The notes under the pieces were generated by a model. That model was not told the origin of the DNA and ran no database searches. It worked only from the letters and a program-made list of their open reading frames with translations. Shown piece by piece: positions 20,930-32,221 of a DNA stretch of 64,000 nt (the stretch's first letter is position 1; each line of letters begins with the position of its first letter). Made by a program: the position numbers and the translations under genes. Origin of the DNA: Haemaphysalis longicornis (lineage: Eukaryota > Arthropoda > Arachnida > Ixodida > Ixodidae); contig CM023449.1 in NCBI GenBank assembly GCA_013339765.2, forward strand, positions 35,914,353 to 35,978,352, given 5' to 3'.

Positions 20930-21690
20930 AGTTCTCTTTGTGCTAAAATGACAAAATGAAAACACCGATGTTGACGAGAACGAACAGTGATCGAACCGTG
21001 CAAAACTTACGAGCAAGCATCCCATTTCGCCGCAGTTATGTGAAAAATCTCCGAAGGGCAAAACACGATTGTAAGTGCGTCGCCGAAAATAGATTTTCCT
21101 GATGGGCCTACAATCTTCCTTTTACTTCATGCCATTTCAAGGATGATCTAGGAGTACAGCCGCCTCGAACGAACTCAGAGTTACGATGACGAAAAAACGC
21201 CCGGATGGGAACCATCTCCATAACAGTGAACATACGGAAATCTTAAAGGGTCATAACCGAAAACAAATACAGATAATGGGGCGACGGCGTATACTTTTTC
21301 GTGCGCTCGCGAAACGATTGCTATGGTTGAAGTCGTCGAAACTGAACCCCGTATACTTTCGACAGCGTCCCATAACATCAGAGAACCATGCATTACGTAG
21401 ATTCGAATGAAACAGTGTAAAAGCAAATGGCGCAAGGGCTATGCGGATACCGTCGTACCGCTACACAAACATGCGTTGAACTTTCTACGCGAATATATGA
21501 ACAGAAATACATCCCAGCGGGGAAAAAATGGCCGTTGACCTTTCTCGGAGAAAGTTTTGCAGTGCATAAAATGCAAAAATGAAATTTTTGGAACAGCCAG
21601 AAAGACATAAAGCAAGCACGCAAGGCAGAACGCGAGGGAACGAGCAGCGGCTATAGTGAATCGCCTGTACACCAGTCGCGGAAGGCAGCG
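20930..21690. other. No recognisable gene
   Basis: Short frames only. GGATTGGATTGGGAAAACTTTA near 21690 looks like the reverse of a (CCAAT)n-tailed LINE 3' end, but no coding part of the element follows. Confidence 0.35.
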
Positions 21691-22154
21691 GATTGGATTG
21701 GGAAAACTTTACTGTGGGAAAAAATTTATTGAAGGCAGCGGAAAAACAACAGCCGGAGACCGACCATTTATTCCCGGCATTTAAGGGGCGTACGAAGTCT
21801 CGCTACAGCCGCTTTATTCAGAAGATCCAGCGTTTTATGATATCCCGAGCGTTTGTCCGACAGCAAACGGTAGAGTGTAAGACAACACGCACGTGCGCGT
21901 TGTCCTACTCTCTCCTCGTGTACGCGTCTTCAAGGCTAGGTTCCACCGTTCTTCAAGGTATTTACCAACAGGTCCAACATCGAACTCTTCTAGCAAACGA
22001 TACCTTATTCACAAAGAAATTGAACAACCTGCGGCCTCCCGCTGCATCGCACGTTTCGTGACGTCAGTACGTAAAACGGGCAGTTGGTTGGTTGACTCCA
22101 CGTGGAATCAAAACGCTGTAATCCGACAGGAGTCCCAAATGAGGCTAACGCCAT

Positions 22155-22560
22155 TTAAAAGTACAAGACATTAGAGAGTTATTAAAAGTACAAGACATTT
22201 AGGTACATTTAAAAGTAGAAGACAATAGAGAGTTATAGCAGAGCGCGGAACATAACCGTTCTCGGTATGGCACACGGTAAGTGACCGGCGCTAAGTACAA
22301 GACATTTGGGTACATTTAAAAGTACAAGACAATAGAGAGCTACAGCAGAGCGCAGAACATAACCATTCTCGGCATGGTACGTGGTAGGTGACCGGCGCCA
22401 CTGCACATGCGCAGAGGCGGAAGAACTGGTTGTGCGCATGCATATGTGTACCGGGTACAGTACCGGTACCGGTTCTCTGCTCTGCTATAGTAGAGTTATA
22501 GCAGAGTGGAGATTACCGGTTACCCGGATACCCGGTAGGTGACCGGCGCTACTGCGCGTA
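22155..22560. repeat. Tandem duplication, unit about 106 bp
   Basis: Two near-identical units (about 22186-22291 and 22292-22397) share AAGTACAAGACATTT, TAGCAGAGCGC, AACATAACC, TTCTCGG and GTGACCGGCGC. Partial units flank them on both sides (22155-22185 and 22485-22560). Confidence 0.8.
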
Positions 22561-22875
22561 ATTCCGCAAAGTTTGGTCTAAAATTAATCACTGGCAAGCC
22601 TTTTTTTTTTTTTTTTTTTGCACCAAGAGAGTCACATCTACACACTTTTTAGAGAGATCAACAGTGCATAATACGTCCATCCAAACCAAGTGTTCAATGC
22701 TCACCGTTAGTCTACCGGCAGTCACGTGACGAGCAGCAACTTCGCAGTTCTGCAAAGAAAGGTTCGAGGTTTTGATTTCATCATACGCCATAGCTTCACA
22801 GAGGTTAGGCTACTACTGCAATGAAGCGCGTCAACGTTATTGCAAGTCTATCAACGTTAGGCTTGCAACGCAAAG

Positions 22876-22897
22876 ATTGATTGATTGATTGATTGAC

Positions 22898-22980
<83 letters not shown>
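22876..22980. repeat. (GATT)n microsatellite
   Basis: About 26 GATT units with one interruption (GACT). It resembles the tail of the minus-strand SINEs, but no SINE body is attached. Confidence 0.9.
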
Positions 22981-22981
<1 letters not shown>

Positions 22982-23269
22982 ATTCGGCGCAGAAATCCCT
23001 ATGGTAAAACTATTCAATAATCAACGAACTTTTAAGCGAGGCTTACGTATTACTTTAGGTACAAACCCAGGAAATACCTGGTATCGTCCCTCTGACCTTC
23101 AAGCTCATTCAAGGTCATGAAAGCGGTTGCGGCAAGCAAGGGCCGCGGGCCACGCTTCGGCCATCGACCGAATTAATTCGCGGCGCCGACGGAAGCGCCA
23201 GAGAAATACTTCGAAAAGCACTTTGCGAGGGACGAATTAGGAACGGCATGCAATTAAAGCTTTGCTTAA

Positions 23270-24481
23270 AGGGGCACTGACACAAAAATTTTGCATCTTG
23301 TTTTTTTTGTTGCGCTAAGGTAGCTAGTGACCTACTTAGTATGACCTGTAGAAACCTCATTTGCTTCAGCGTGCGACGGTTGTTTAATTAGAGGGCATTT
23401 TCAATGGCGGCCAGTCGCAGTTTCGGTTTCAGCGAGTGCCCGCGCGAAACGATGGATTTTTGTGGATTTTGTGTGAACAAAGCTGACCACGTGACGCGTC
23501 GGAGGGATATCAACAGAGCAGAGCCGCCGTAGCCACTATCGAATCCGCATCGACGGCAGTTTCTGCGAATGCCCCCCCCCCCCCCCCCCCCCCGTACTTG
23601 CTCTCGTGAAGGCGCCTAATTAAAAAGCGAAAGACGTGATGTGACGCCAGGTGGCTGCGAGTGCAAATGCTAAACCGCGGCTAAACGAACGAACGCGCGC
23701 CGCTCGAGACGGGTGGGGTGGCAGACGCCGCGCTGGGAGCAGCCGGGTCGGTCTGCCCTACAGGTCCGCCTACAGATGTGTTCGGCTTAGCACTGCGGCG
23801 GATATTCGGAGTGCCGCCTCGTAAGCGGTGCAGATGAACAATTTTTAATGCAACAAAACCCGCCATGGCATCATTAACTCCTTTCTCATGTAAGCCACCA
23901 TGGTCGGGACTTGGGGGACAATTTCCGTGCAGCGGGTAACAAGCTATCACTCAAGCTTACCTGCTCCGGCGTGGGCCACTTCGCGGCCGTGGCCGCCGCC
24001 TGCAACAGCGACCGGTGCGGCTTGCTCGTGGCCTTTCGTGCCTCCGGCGCGTTTCCTTCCTGCATCCAATGGTATAAACAGTAATAGAAACAGATTGCCT
24101 GGAATCGCTGTAGAACTTTGGTCGCGGTCAGCTGCCCGATGAGCGTGACGAAAATCCACGGCGCCTCCTGCCGCCAACGATCGGGTCGTGTCGTTCTCTG
24201 AGAGCAGAAGCTCCGCCCTCCGGGGCCCTCCTATTGGAGCGGCGAGCCGCAAGTGCGGAAGCGGCAAACAAAACTCGTGACGTGTTTGGATGTGTTGTTT
24301 ATTTACACGTTGCGCGTGGTCCTCTGCTGGCCGCTCCGGTTGCGTTTCGCACACTTCAAAATTGATTTTAAATATGTTCTAGGCTGTATTCACCGCTGAT
24401 ATTTTGCAGATGATGTATATGTGTTCCCACCAATCTATCTCCGAAGTTATCTCGCCTTCAAAATTTTGTGTCAGTGCCCCT
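23270..24481. mobile_element. TTAA-flanked element, family K2 (1212 bp)
   Basis: Termini AGGGGCACTGACACA and TGTGTCAGTGCCCCT are perfect inverted repeats extended by AAAATTTT. Both sides carry TTAA (23266-23269, 24482-24485). The interior contains a C run of about 21 (23573-23593) and no convincing transposase. The same terminus begins an element at 58219. TTAA plus 5' purine ends suggest Kolobok-like. Confidence 0.9.
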
Positions 24482-24489
24482 TTAACGTC

Positions 24490-25630
24490 GATTCCCAGAT
24501 ATGCTTGGGATTCGCCTACTTTTTTTCTTTCTCGACACCCTGCCCGTTGAAACAGCGTTCCTGGATGCTGAGCACTCGCTAGGCGTGCTTTGACTGACTC
24601 TTGGCCGACTTTGCTCGTGTTTTCATCTCCCTCGCTCCTTAACTGAATGTGCTCGGTGAGTTTATAAAACGCGCTTCCTTCACGCGTGGTGCGCATATAT
24701 GTCGCTTACAAGCCCTACCCGAAACCTTCCTTCGCGGTGCTGGCTTGTCTGGCAGTATTTCGCTCCTCCGGGAGCGCACAAGTCTTAACTATATTAACTC
24801 ATCATCCCAAAATCACTTTATTGAATTGTCGCTTTAGCTGAAATTATCCGCGGTACATCGGCAACTTTCCTATATCGCTATTGGTTATACAAAATTACTG
24901 CTTATAACGAATTGTTTATCCGTCCCTACGACTTCGTTATACAGACTGCCACCCACCCCCCCACCCTGAAACGTACCGTATATACCAAATACGGAATGTG
25001 AAGTATTACCTTGCTGACACACCCGTCGGAATAAAAACAGGCATACGTGTCCGCAACACAATGATATTGAAGTACGGTATTATGTTCAAAAAATTTAAAA
25101 CCGGCTTTAGCTTTCTCCGAAAACCAGAAAAGCCAAATAATGGTCTGTATGAATACCGTATATAGAGTATACGGAAAACATATTGCCACAGCCCATCGAT
25201 TCAGCGACAGCTCAAAAAATCTGTGGTTGATTCCTCTGTCGTAGGAATCAGTAAAACACGAAAGTGAAATGTGCAGCGAAATCTGCAGCTGAGCATAATT
25301 TGCGACGCCCTTCTGGCGGGTCGCTTCGGCAAAGGTGTACTGTCGTCATTTCCGTAACGGAAATGACGTCAGCGAAATCTTGGGGTGTCGCGGCATAAAA
25401 CACTTTCGCGTTAAAATATAAAACCCGAAAACGAACCCCAAGTATAACGTAATCATTAGCACTAAAGGTTGCTTCCCTGCAAGAAGACCCTTTGTGCACG
25501 GGTGCACCCTTTACAGGCCGCTTGCTTCGTCGTACAAACGTGATTTCCTTGACGGATATGACGTAAGCGAAATATTGTTGTATCCGGGAACATAATACTT
25601 TCGTGTTAAAAAAGAGGTCTACAGTGATGA
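24490..25630. other. No gene; local direct repeat
   Basis: Two diverged direct copies about 200 bp apart share GACGTCAGCGAAATCTTG / GACGTAAGCGAAATATTG and AACACTTTCGCGTTAAAA / ATACTTTCGTGTTAAAA (25350-25415, 25555-25612). Otherwise featureless. Confidence 0.5.
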
Positions 25631-25665
25631 CATTAATTAAAGTTTATTCTCTCTCTCTCTCTCTG
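25610..25665 (+). mobile_element. LINE 3' tail ending in (TC)n
   Basis: ATTAAAGTTTATTCTCTCTC matches the tail structure of the LINE at 3916-4351 and the ends at 34150 and 49860. Only the tail remains. Confidence 0.4.
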
Positions 25666-25669
25666 TCCA

Positions 25670-26735
25670 TGCCATCAATCCCACTATAGCACGAAACCAG
25701 ATGCGCGTGTTCTGGCGCATGGTAATTAAAGAAGAGGAGGCTTGTGTGCGTGTTGCTCGGTGCCGACATCGCCATTAGTCCTCTGATTTAGGCCCTGTTC
25801 TGGCATTAAACTAATTGCTTACGCGTAGCGAACCTCAAAATTACCGCTACAAGCATGAAAGACAAGGTCCGTATTTCACGCTTTAATCAAGACAGAAGCA
25901 CGAACACAGCGTCAAACGGTCCTATCCTAACAAATCATTTGGTCCTTTTATTTTTGGAACGATTACCTGCATTAGCTTCGCCTGGGTGTGTAACAATTCG
26001 TACGAAATCCGTATTCCCGTAATTACGCATATACGGAACGTTTCACCAGATTGTTTACTTCTGGTATACATTACCCGCAATATATCGCGTCGTCCCTACC
26101 AACGTGCACGTACCTTGCGCGCCTTCTGTCATCTTCAAAGTGGGGGCACGGCGCTTCCTGGAACGCTGTGTGTAGGTAGGCGCCATCGATGTGGTTGTTC
26201 GAACTGCTCCGCAATCACCAGGCAGCCGCTGTCATCGCTGGCTTCCTGCGAACGGTATATTTGAAGACTGGTTTAGCAAAATCAGACAAAATAATTTGCT
26301 TTTTTTTTTGCGAACAAACCCATTCAACATTTCGAATGATTTCTCGTTCAAAACCTTATACACAGTTTATAGACACACTTGTTTAAGCTTATGAATACAC
26401 TCCTTTGAGAAAAATTACGAAAAATTCATTTTCAATTCTATCACTGTTATCGACAGTGATCGAATCGAAGATCGACAGTATGTAACTATAGTACAGTCCG
26501 CGCCTATAGACCGAAGCTTTATCTCATAACCAGTTTGGCTGAATTGCGCTTGTGAAAGAGTTGCTTATTGTTTTTGTACCCTTGCATTTTGTACCTGTGC
26601 CCAATATGGGCGTATACTATACCGATGCATATACTGTACAACATATTTTCTGCCTGCGTTGATGTCTGAGTCTGAGGCGGCAGTTACTGCCTCTATGTTC
26701 TCTGCTGTTCCACCCTGTACCGGCGCTTTGGATAA
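25670..26735. other. No recognisable gene
   Basis: Short open frames lack family resemblance. A small hairpin (CTGTTATCGACAGTGATCGA region, 26445-26480) is present. Confidence 0.4.
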
Positions 26736-26740
26736 CAGTG

Positions 26741-26845
26741 TGTGTGTGTGTTCATGCGTGCGTGCGTGCGTGCGTGTGCGTGTGTGCGCACGCACGCGCT
26801 TGTGTGTGTGTATGTGCGTGCGTGCGTGCGTGTGTGTGTGTGTAA
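26741..26845. repeat. (TG)n/(GCGT)n compound microsatellite
   Basis: Alternating purine-pyrimidine sequence of TGTG and GCGTGCGT blocks with Z-DNA-prone character. A second GC/AC-rich patch lies at 27070-27150. Confidence 0.9.
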
Positions 26846-27299
26846 ATAAATAACGTGAGAAATTCACTCGCAACATTAGGAATTACTAGGAATTACCTGT
26901 ATTCAGTTACAATACAAAACATTGCGGGCATTGTGTTTATTACTTCGCTGGCTCTTATTACCTCAAATTACTTTGAATTTAGGGGAAATTTAGTTGTAGT
27001 AACCTGATATTACTTGCAGTATCGGAATCAATCAGCACTGCACACATTCCCCACTTTGCAAAAAAAAAAAGCGCGCGTGCGCGCACGCACTATCCACTAC
27101 CGCTAGACATCCACTATCCTATCCAATACACGCACGCGCGCGCGTACTGGGCATTCGGTAATTTGCGCAGAGGGAAGAATCCCATCTCAAATTAACTAAG
27201 TCGAAGGAACGACACAAACATGCGTCGTTCATTACGTATTCGATTCGTTAATTCGCGCTGCAGCTGGACAACGAATGCGTAGCATTCTCTGGCCAGTGC

Positions 27300-27395
27300 C
27301 CCCATGGTCAGAAAGAAAGAAAAAAAGAACAAGAAATTTATTTGCCGAAAACATATTTGCATAGCAAAATATACAGAAGGAGGTCCCAGAGCACG
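27300..27395 (-). mobile_element. 3' end of the CR1/Jockey-type LINE (reverse copy)
   Basis: On the minus strand GGGACCTCCTTCTGTATA, then AAATAAATTTCTTG, matches the 3' UTR ends at 1380-1445 and 56720-56790. Confidence 0.5.
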
Positions 27396-27437
27396 AGGCC
27401 AGGACGTGTAACACCTTGAATTTTCACAAAACAAAAA

Positions 27438-27960
27438 TGCAGATATCGGGAAATTTCCAAATGTAATCGTTATATATCAGCGTAAGTGGAGATAACAGCT
27501 CGCACGAAATTTGAAAAACTTAAAAATAACAAATATATAAAAAATACGAAAGAGGGCGAACGTGTACACCCTGAATTTCCGCAATAACGCAAATTTCGCG
27601 AAAGTTCTACATGTAATCGCTATAATAGCGTAAATGGAGAAAATTGGTCGAATTAAATCTGGACACACTAAAAAATACGAAAAATGTTAATAAATGACGT
27701 AAAACGGCTAACCGTTAACGGCCTGCATTTTTACAGAATCGCAGATTCCGCGAAAGTTCTACCTGTGATCGTTTCAACAGCGTAAATGCAGATAGTTAGT
27801 CAAACTAAATTTTGAGAAACTAAAAAAATAAGAAAAATATTAAACAAATATACTGAGAATGGCGAACCCTGTAACTCCTGCAGATTTCGCTAAAGTCCCA
27901 CCTCAAATCATTATAATAGCGTATACACGGAGATAATTGGCCGGAGAGGATTTAGAAAAA
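27438..27960. repeat. Diverged tandem array, four units of about 150 bp
   Basis: Each unit contains GCAGATTTCGCGAAAGTTCT-like, then GTAATCGCTATAATAGCGTA-like sequence followed by GGAGATAATTGG. Starts lie near 27438, 27588, 27740 and 27880. Units are well diverged, so the array is old. Confidence 0.75.
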
Positions 27961-29015
27961 CCACAAAAATTGGCTGTAAAATTAAGAACTCACACAAGAC
28001 AAGCGGCATGCGAATGCTACGCAATTAGTAGACAATTGTCTGAATTTCAGCAGAATGGTTTTGTTTGTTTTTTCTGCGCACTGTGCAACGAAAATGGACC
28101 ACGTGAATAAGTACTCATGCTTGATCGAGTTGTGCGTTCCTGACCAGTGCAAAGTGCGTTTCTGCGTTAGCGAGGACATCATTCCACAGGTGGTTCTCCG
28201 ACGTTCCGGAAGGAAGGGGATTTTGTAATCAATCTACCACACATCAACGCCACCAATCAGGCCCGAGATTGTTAGTAAAGGCCCACAAACGTGTGGCTCC
28301 TCATCAAAAAAAGGGTTAATGACTATAATTTAAAACGTGTTCCTATCTCTTGCCTCTGCGCCCTCTGCCCTCAGCTATTCGCTGCCACTTGGGCGCTTCG
28401 CAAGCAACACATCACTATAGTGCCGCGAACCATGTATGGGTTTGTTTGTTTGTTGTTTGTTTTACTGCCCGGCCACGCCCGGCTATGTGTGTCCAGAGCG
28501 AAGCGCGTCTTCCATTCTTTATGTTTATGCCGCACGGGCTATCTCATTCAGATAAGCAAACTACTGTATAACCTTAACGTCACTAAGCCCAGAATAATCT
28601 TCTTTGATCTACAATGTTCTGGATGTGAATCGACGGTTCCAGAAGCACTTGCGCCGAAAGATGAAAGCCTGCAGAGCAGACGCCGCGGCATTCAATTCGA
28701 CGACACTCGCTTGCACAAGTCACTTTGTTGACCGCTGCTTCGCCGCCTCTGTATTCTTTTGAGTTGTTAGGGGAGCGCAAGTTCGCTCCAATAAACTTGT
28801 TGTTTCTTCAAAACAGCTGCGTCGTCTTTGGCTTCGTGGCAAGTCACTGTAGTGTTAATAATTGCTCAACCTTGAATTGACCCTGTCTTCCCGTGGAAAG
28901 AAATTTCTGCTAGCTCGTCATCATGTCTTTCGATCAGTGTCACTCCAAAGTGACGGTCACTGGCTCTGGAAGGGGCATTTTTATCACAACGTGGCACACC
29001 CCACTCGCCCCGGCC
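27961..29015. other. No confident gene
   Basis: An LTR-like segment (GGGGAGCGCAAGTTCGCTCC, AATAAACTTGTTG at 28770-28802) is the only suggestive feature, with no second LTR or gag/pol nearby. Confidence 0.35.
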
Positions 29016-29019
29016 TTAA

Positions 29020-29868
29020 AGGGACCCTGCAACACTTTTTTCAACTTATTTTGAAATCTTAAATGCTTGCAGAACGTAGTCAACCAACACATGCAGCACC
29101 TCAGCCAGAAATTAGTGCTTTATGCCCATCAGATGCCGTATTTTCGCGCGTATAAACCCGCCCCTCCACATAAACCGCGCCCACCCACTATTCAGGCCGC
29201 GCAGTGAAAAGAAAGAAAAAAATCCTGGCGTATTGCCCGCACGCTTGATACAGGAACGGCTGCACCAAAGCTACTGCTCAAGCAACACATCACAAACTGT
29301 GTAGACAGAAAAAAGCCTGTATTTAGCAAGTAGAATACATTGACTGAAAGGCGGAAGTCACAATTCACTCAGTGTCCCTGCTCGCGCAAGAGCTATCACT
29401 TGAGCCGCATTCCTCACTGTTGTACACAAGGTCGTCTTCACGGCACAACGTGCATTGCCGTGAAGCTGCACTAAAGAAAAGACCTAGCTCGCGTATTAAC
29501 CGCACCCCTACTTTGCCACCGGAAATTGTTCGCATTTTCGGTGCGGGTTATACACGCGAAATACAGTAACCTAAAAAACTGTCTCAAAACGATTTTTCTC
29601 CCCTCCGGTCTTGGCGTTGTTCGAGCACTGAAAATACGCCATTTCAATGGTGTGGCGGCCGTTGGCCGGCTTTCCTTCTGTTGCAGCAGTATCCGACCGC
29701 CCCTTTAAAAAGAAAGCCACAGAAGCAAAGCAGAAAAGGAAGGCGCGTCTGCTGCGACGAGCAAATCACGCAGTGCCGCTCCGTGCTGGTGACAACTATA
29801 GCCTTCGCAGTGCTTCTATACTCGAAGCAAAGAGTGAAAGCGTTTATCAGAAGTGTTGCAGATACCCT
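29020..29868. mobile_element. TTAA-flanked element, family K3 (849 bp)
   Basis: Left end AGGGACCCTGCAACACTT and right end AAGTGTTGCAGATACCCT are inverted, flanked by TTAA (29016-29019, 29869-29872). It hosts a second element at about 29135-29568. Confidence 0.85.
29135..29568. mobile_element. MITE nested in K3, about 434 bp
   Basis: Inverted termini CCGTATTTTCGCGCGTATAA and TTATACACGCGAAATACAGT, continuing into an ACCCGC/GCGGGT pair. The exact ends and target duplication are not resolved. Confidence 0.7.
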
Positions 29869-30889
29869 TTAAACGCACCGTAAGTATACACGCAGGCCCG
29901 CTGGAATGAGCGAGCAAAATGCCATGGACACGTCGTGTGGAACGCAGTAAGGCAAGAACAGCGCAAGACAGGCACAAGATAGTCACTGTCTCAGGAGCTT
30001 CGACGTGAGTTGCGAAGCGCGGCGTCATAGCTAACCACATTTCTGGCCCCCGTCTTAAAATCAGAGGTTGCTATCTCGGTAGTTTTATCTCGCCTGCTTT
30101 TTTTTTTTTTTTTTTTGACAGCGGCACGCCGACCGATAACTGTGCCGATTCGCGATGACGTTGCACTCCGCCTCGCCGCAAAACGATCCGCTGTGGCTTG
30201 TTCTACGGCGACGCTACATATGTCTCAATTTACCAGAGTTTCAAGCATTGAAAGTCTTCTTTTACCATACAACATCCGAGTACGAAGTCACGTCGACAAC
30301 GAATGTTTAATCAATCGCAAAGCCAAATTTGCGGTGAATGCTCAGTAGCTCTCAACCCATTGTAGGTTGACGAGTGAAGTGCAAAACATTACACAAAGGA
30401 CAGAGGAGGACGACCTTCGATGGCAACGATTGCGCAAAACAAAGAAGGACAGCTAGAGAAGAAAGGACAAGGACGAGCGCAGTCTAACTGAATTTTTTTG
30501 TTCGAACGAAAGACCTATATGCCTACAAAACTGCGCAACATCATCACAAAATGGCAGCATCTCGCACTCCTTGGGTGATGGCTACAAAACTGCGCATCTC
30601 CACTCCTTGGATGATGGCGAGGGTGCGGAGTACGGGGACTCGAAATGACATCCAAGTTGCGCCCCGAGTGACATCCTATTTGCGCCCCGACCGTCATTCG
30701 GTTTGAGCCGCGAGTTGCACCTTGATTATTCCCTAATGAAACTGCAACTCACGGATGAAATCGAATTTCGCTTGATTTTCGCTTCATGGCGGTGTGCGCA
30801 CGAACGGACGCGGACGGGCACTGGGAGATCCTAAGGTACTCCGAACCATTACAGGTAAGGCGGTAACCCGTTTGACTCTCGGGTACCAA

Positions 30890-31235
30890 TTCACGGTTGT
30901 CGCCCAATGGGTAAGACGACTGACAACCCGCCGCGGTGGCTCAGTGGCTAAGGCGTTGCGCTGCTGAGCACGAGGTCGCGGGTTCGATTCCCGGCCGCGG
31001 CGGCCGCTTTTCTGATGGAGGCGAAAAGCAAAAACGCCCGTGTGAGCGAGATTTCGGCGCACGTTAAAGATCCCCAGGTGGTCAAAATTAATCCGGAGCC
31101 CTCCACTACGGCGCGCCTCATCGCCTGCGTTGCGTCGGCGCGTTAAACCCTACAATCAATCAAGACGACTGACACAACTCTGTCTGGTCTACCAAACGCA
31201 GGCTCGAATCCTGCCAATGCATGCGTGATTTTTTC
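30890..31235 (+). other. tRNA-like unit split by a SINE
   Basis: An A-box-like TGTCGCCCAATGGGTAAG (30899-30916) and a near-perfect B box GGCTCGAATCC (31201-31211) belong to one tRNA-like sequence when the SINE and one target copy are removed. A T run at 31228-31233 could terminate it. Confidence 0.65.
30926..31161 (+). mobile_element. Ruka-like SINE, full length
   Basis: Both pol III boxes, the body and a short CAAT tail are intact. The perfect 13-bp duplication AAGACGACTGACA lies at 30913-30925 and 31162-31174. Confidence 0.95.
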
Positions 31236-31639
31236 GATTGTAAATGCTATGCGCCCGGACGCGGACGGACATTGTGCGGTCCTAAGGGACTCCGCACCTA
31301 AAAAAGTTTCTTCAGCGCACGCAGCAAACACTTGTCGGCTCCGGACATTACATAAAATAAGCTAGCAGCGATATTTCTTTGCCCAACAAGGCCCCGGAGC
31401 GGAACCTCTTTTGTAGAAACTTTTTTTGTGATGATGTTGCGCAGTTTTGTAGGCATATATGTCTTTCGTGCAAACAATAAAATTTCGGTTGTTAGAGTGC
31501 GCTCGTCCTTGTCATTTCTTTGTCCATGTTTGTTTTGCGCAATCGTTGCCATGGGTCGCTTCCAACTAGGCCGGCTCGCGGTGCTTCTTCCTTCGTTCTT
31601 TGTGTAATTTTTGCGCTTCACTCGTCAACCATGCAATAC

Positions 31640-32215
31640 CAACTTGAACAGACGTCCGCATTACTCTATCGTAGGTACCTTGCAAAAAAAAAAATTGCGC
31701 CCCTCCCATATGGACGAACGAGCAACGCTTTCACTGCGCGACCGAACAAGGCGCTGGCTTGACCTTGGCTCAGCTTGAAGGTCAGATTGACGCTAAGAGG
31801 CGTTCTCTGGGATTGTAGCTGGAGTAATAGAGCTTCCGCTCTAAAAAAGGCCGCCAATTACGACCTCCACGCGTGATACTTACAGTACCAAAGGCCAGTG
31901 GCTTTATCAGCGCCCAGTCTCATCTCGCCGTTTCTTTTGTTCCGTTTTAGCGCTTTTTTCGATTTTTAAGTGTGTATCGAGAATCCCGCATTAACGCCGT
32001 TTTTCGGCTTAAAGAGCCCCTCGACTTTAACCACAACGTCCGTGTGTGTGGCCTTCCTCTCAAGTCGACTTTCCCAGAAAATACAATTCAGGGACAAGCT
32101 ATAATAGGAACTATGACATGTGTAGTCGGAATTTCCCCGTTACCCAACAATTTCGGCTGCACACTGTAAAACGATTCACACTTTAAGAGACACCTTCACT
32201 CTCTTTAACTAGCAC
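31640..32215. other. No recognisable gene
   Basis: Short frames only. The part from 32165 to 32217 together with 33881-34080 looks like one older element into which K4 inserted. Confidence 0.35.
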
Positions 32216-32221
32216 CCTTAA

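Larger units (their letters stand above)
30364..31632. mobile_element. Foldback-type composite with arms of about 190 bp
   Basis: The left arm 30364-30555 (GGTTGACGAGTGAAGTGCAA ... ACTGCGCAACATCATCAC) is repeated in reverse at 31426-31632. Between the arms lie direct repeats (GGACGCGGACGGGCA... at 30805 and GGACGCGGACGGACA at 31259), a split tRNA-like unit and a SINE. Neither arm carries a convincing protein. Confidence 0.8.

Noticed and set aside
22588..22791. 68-codon minus-strand frame
   Set aside because: Ends in a poly-A/Lys run and has no family resemblance.
28770..28810. LTR-like AATAAACTTGTTG segment
   Set aside because: No second LTR, target duplication or gag/pol nearby.
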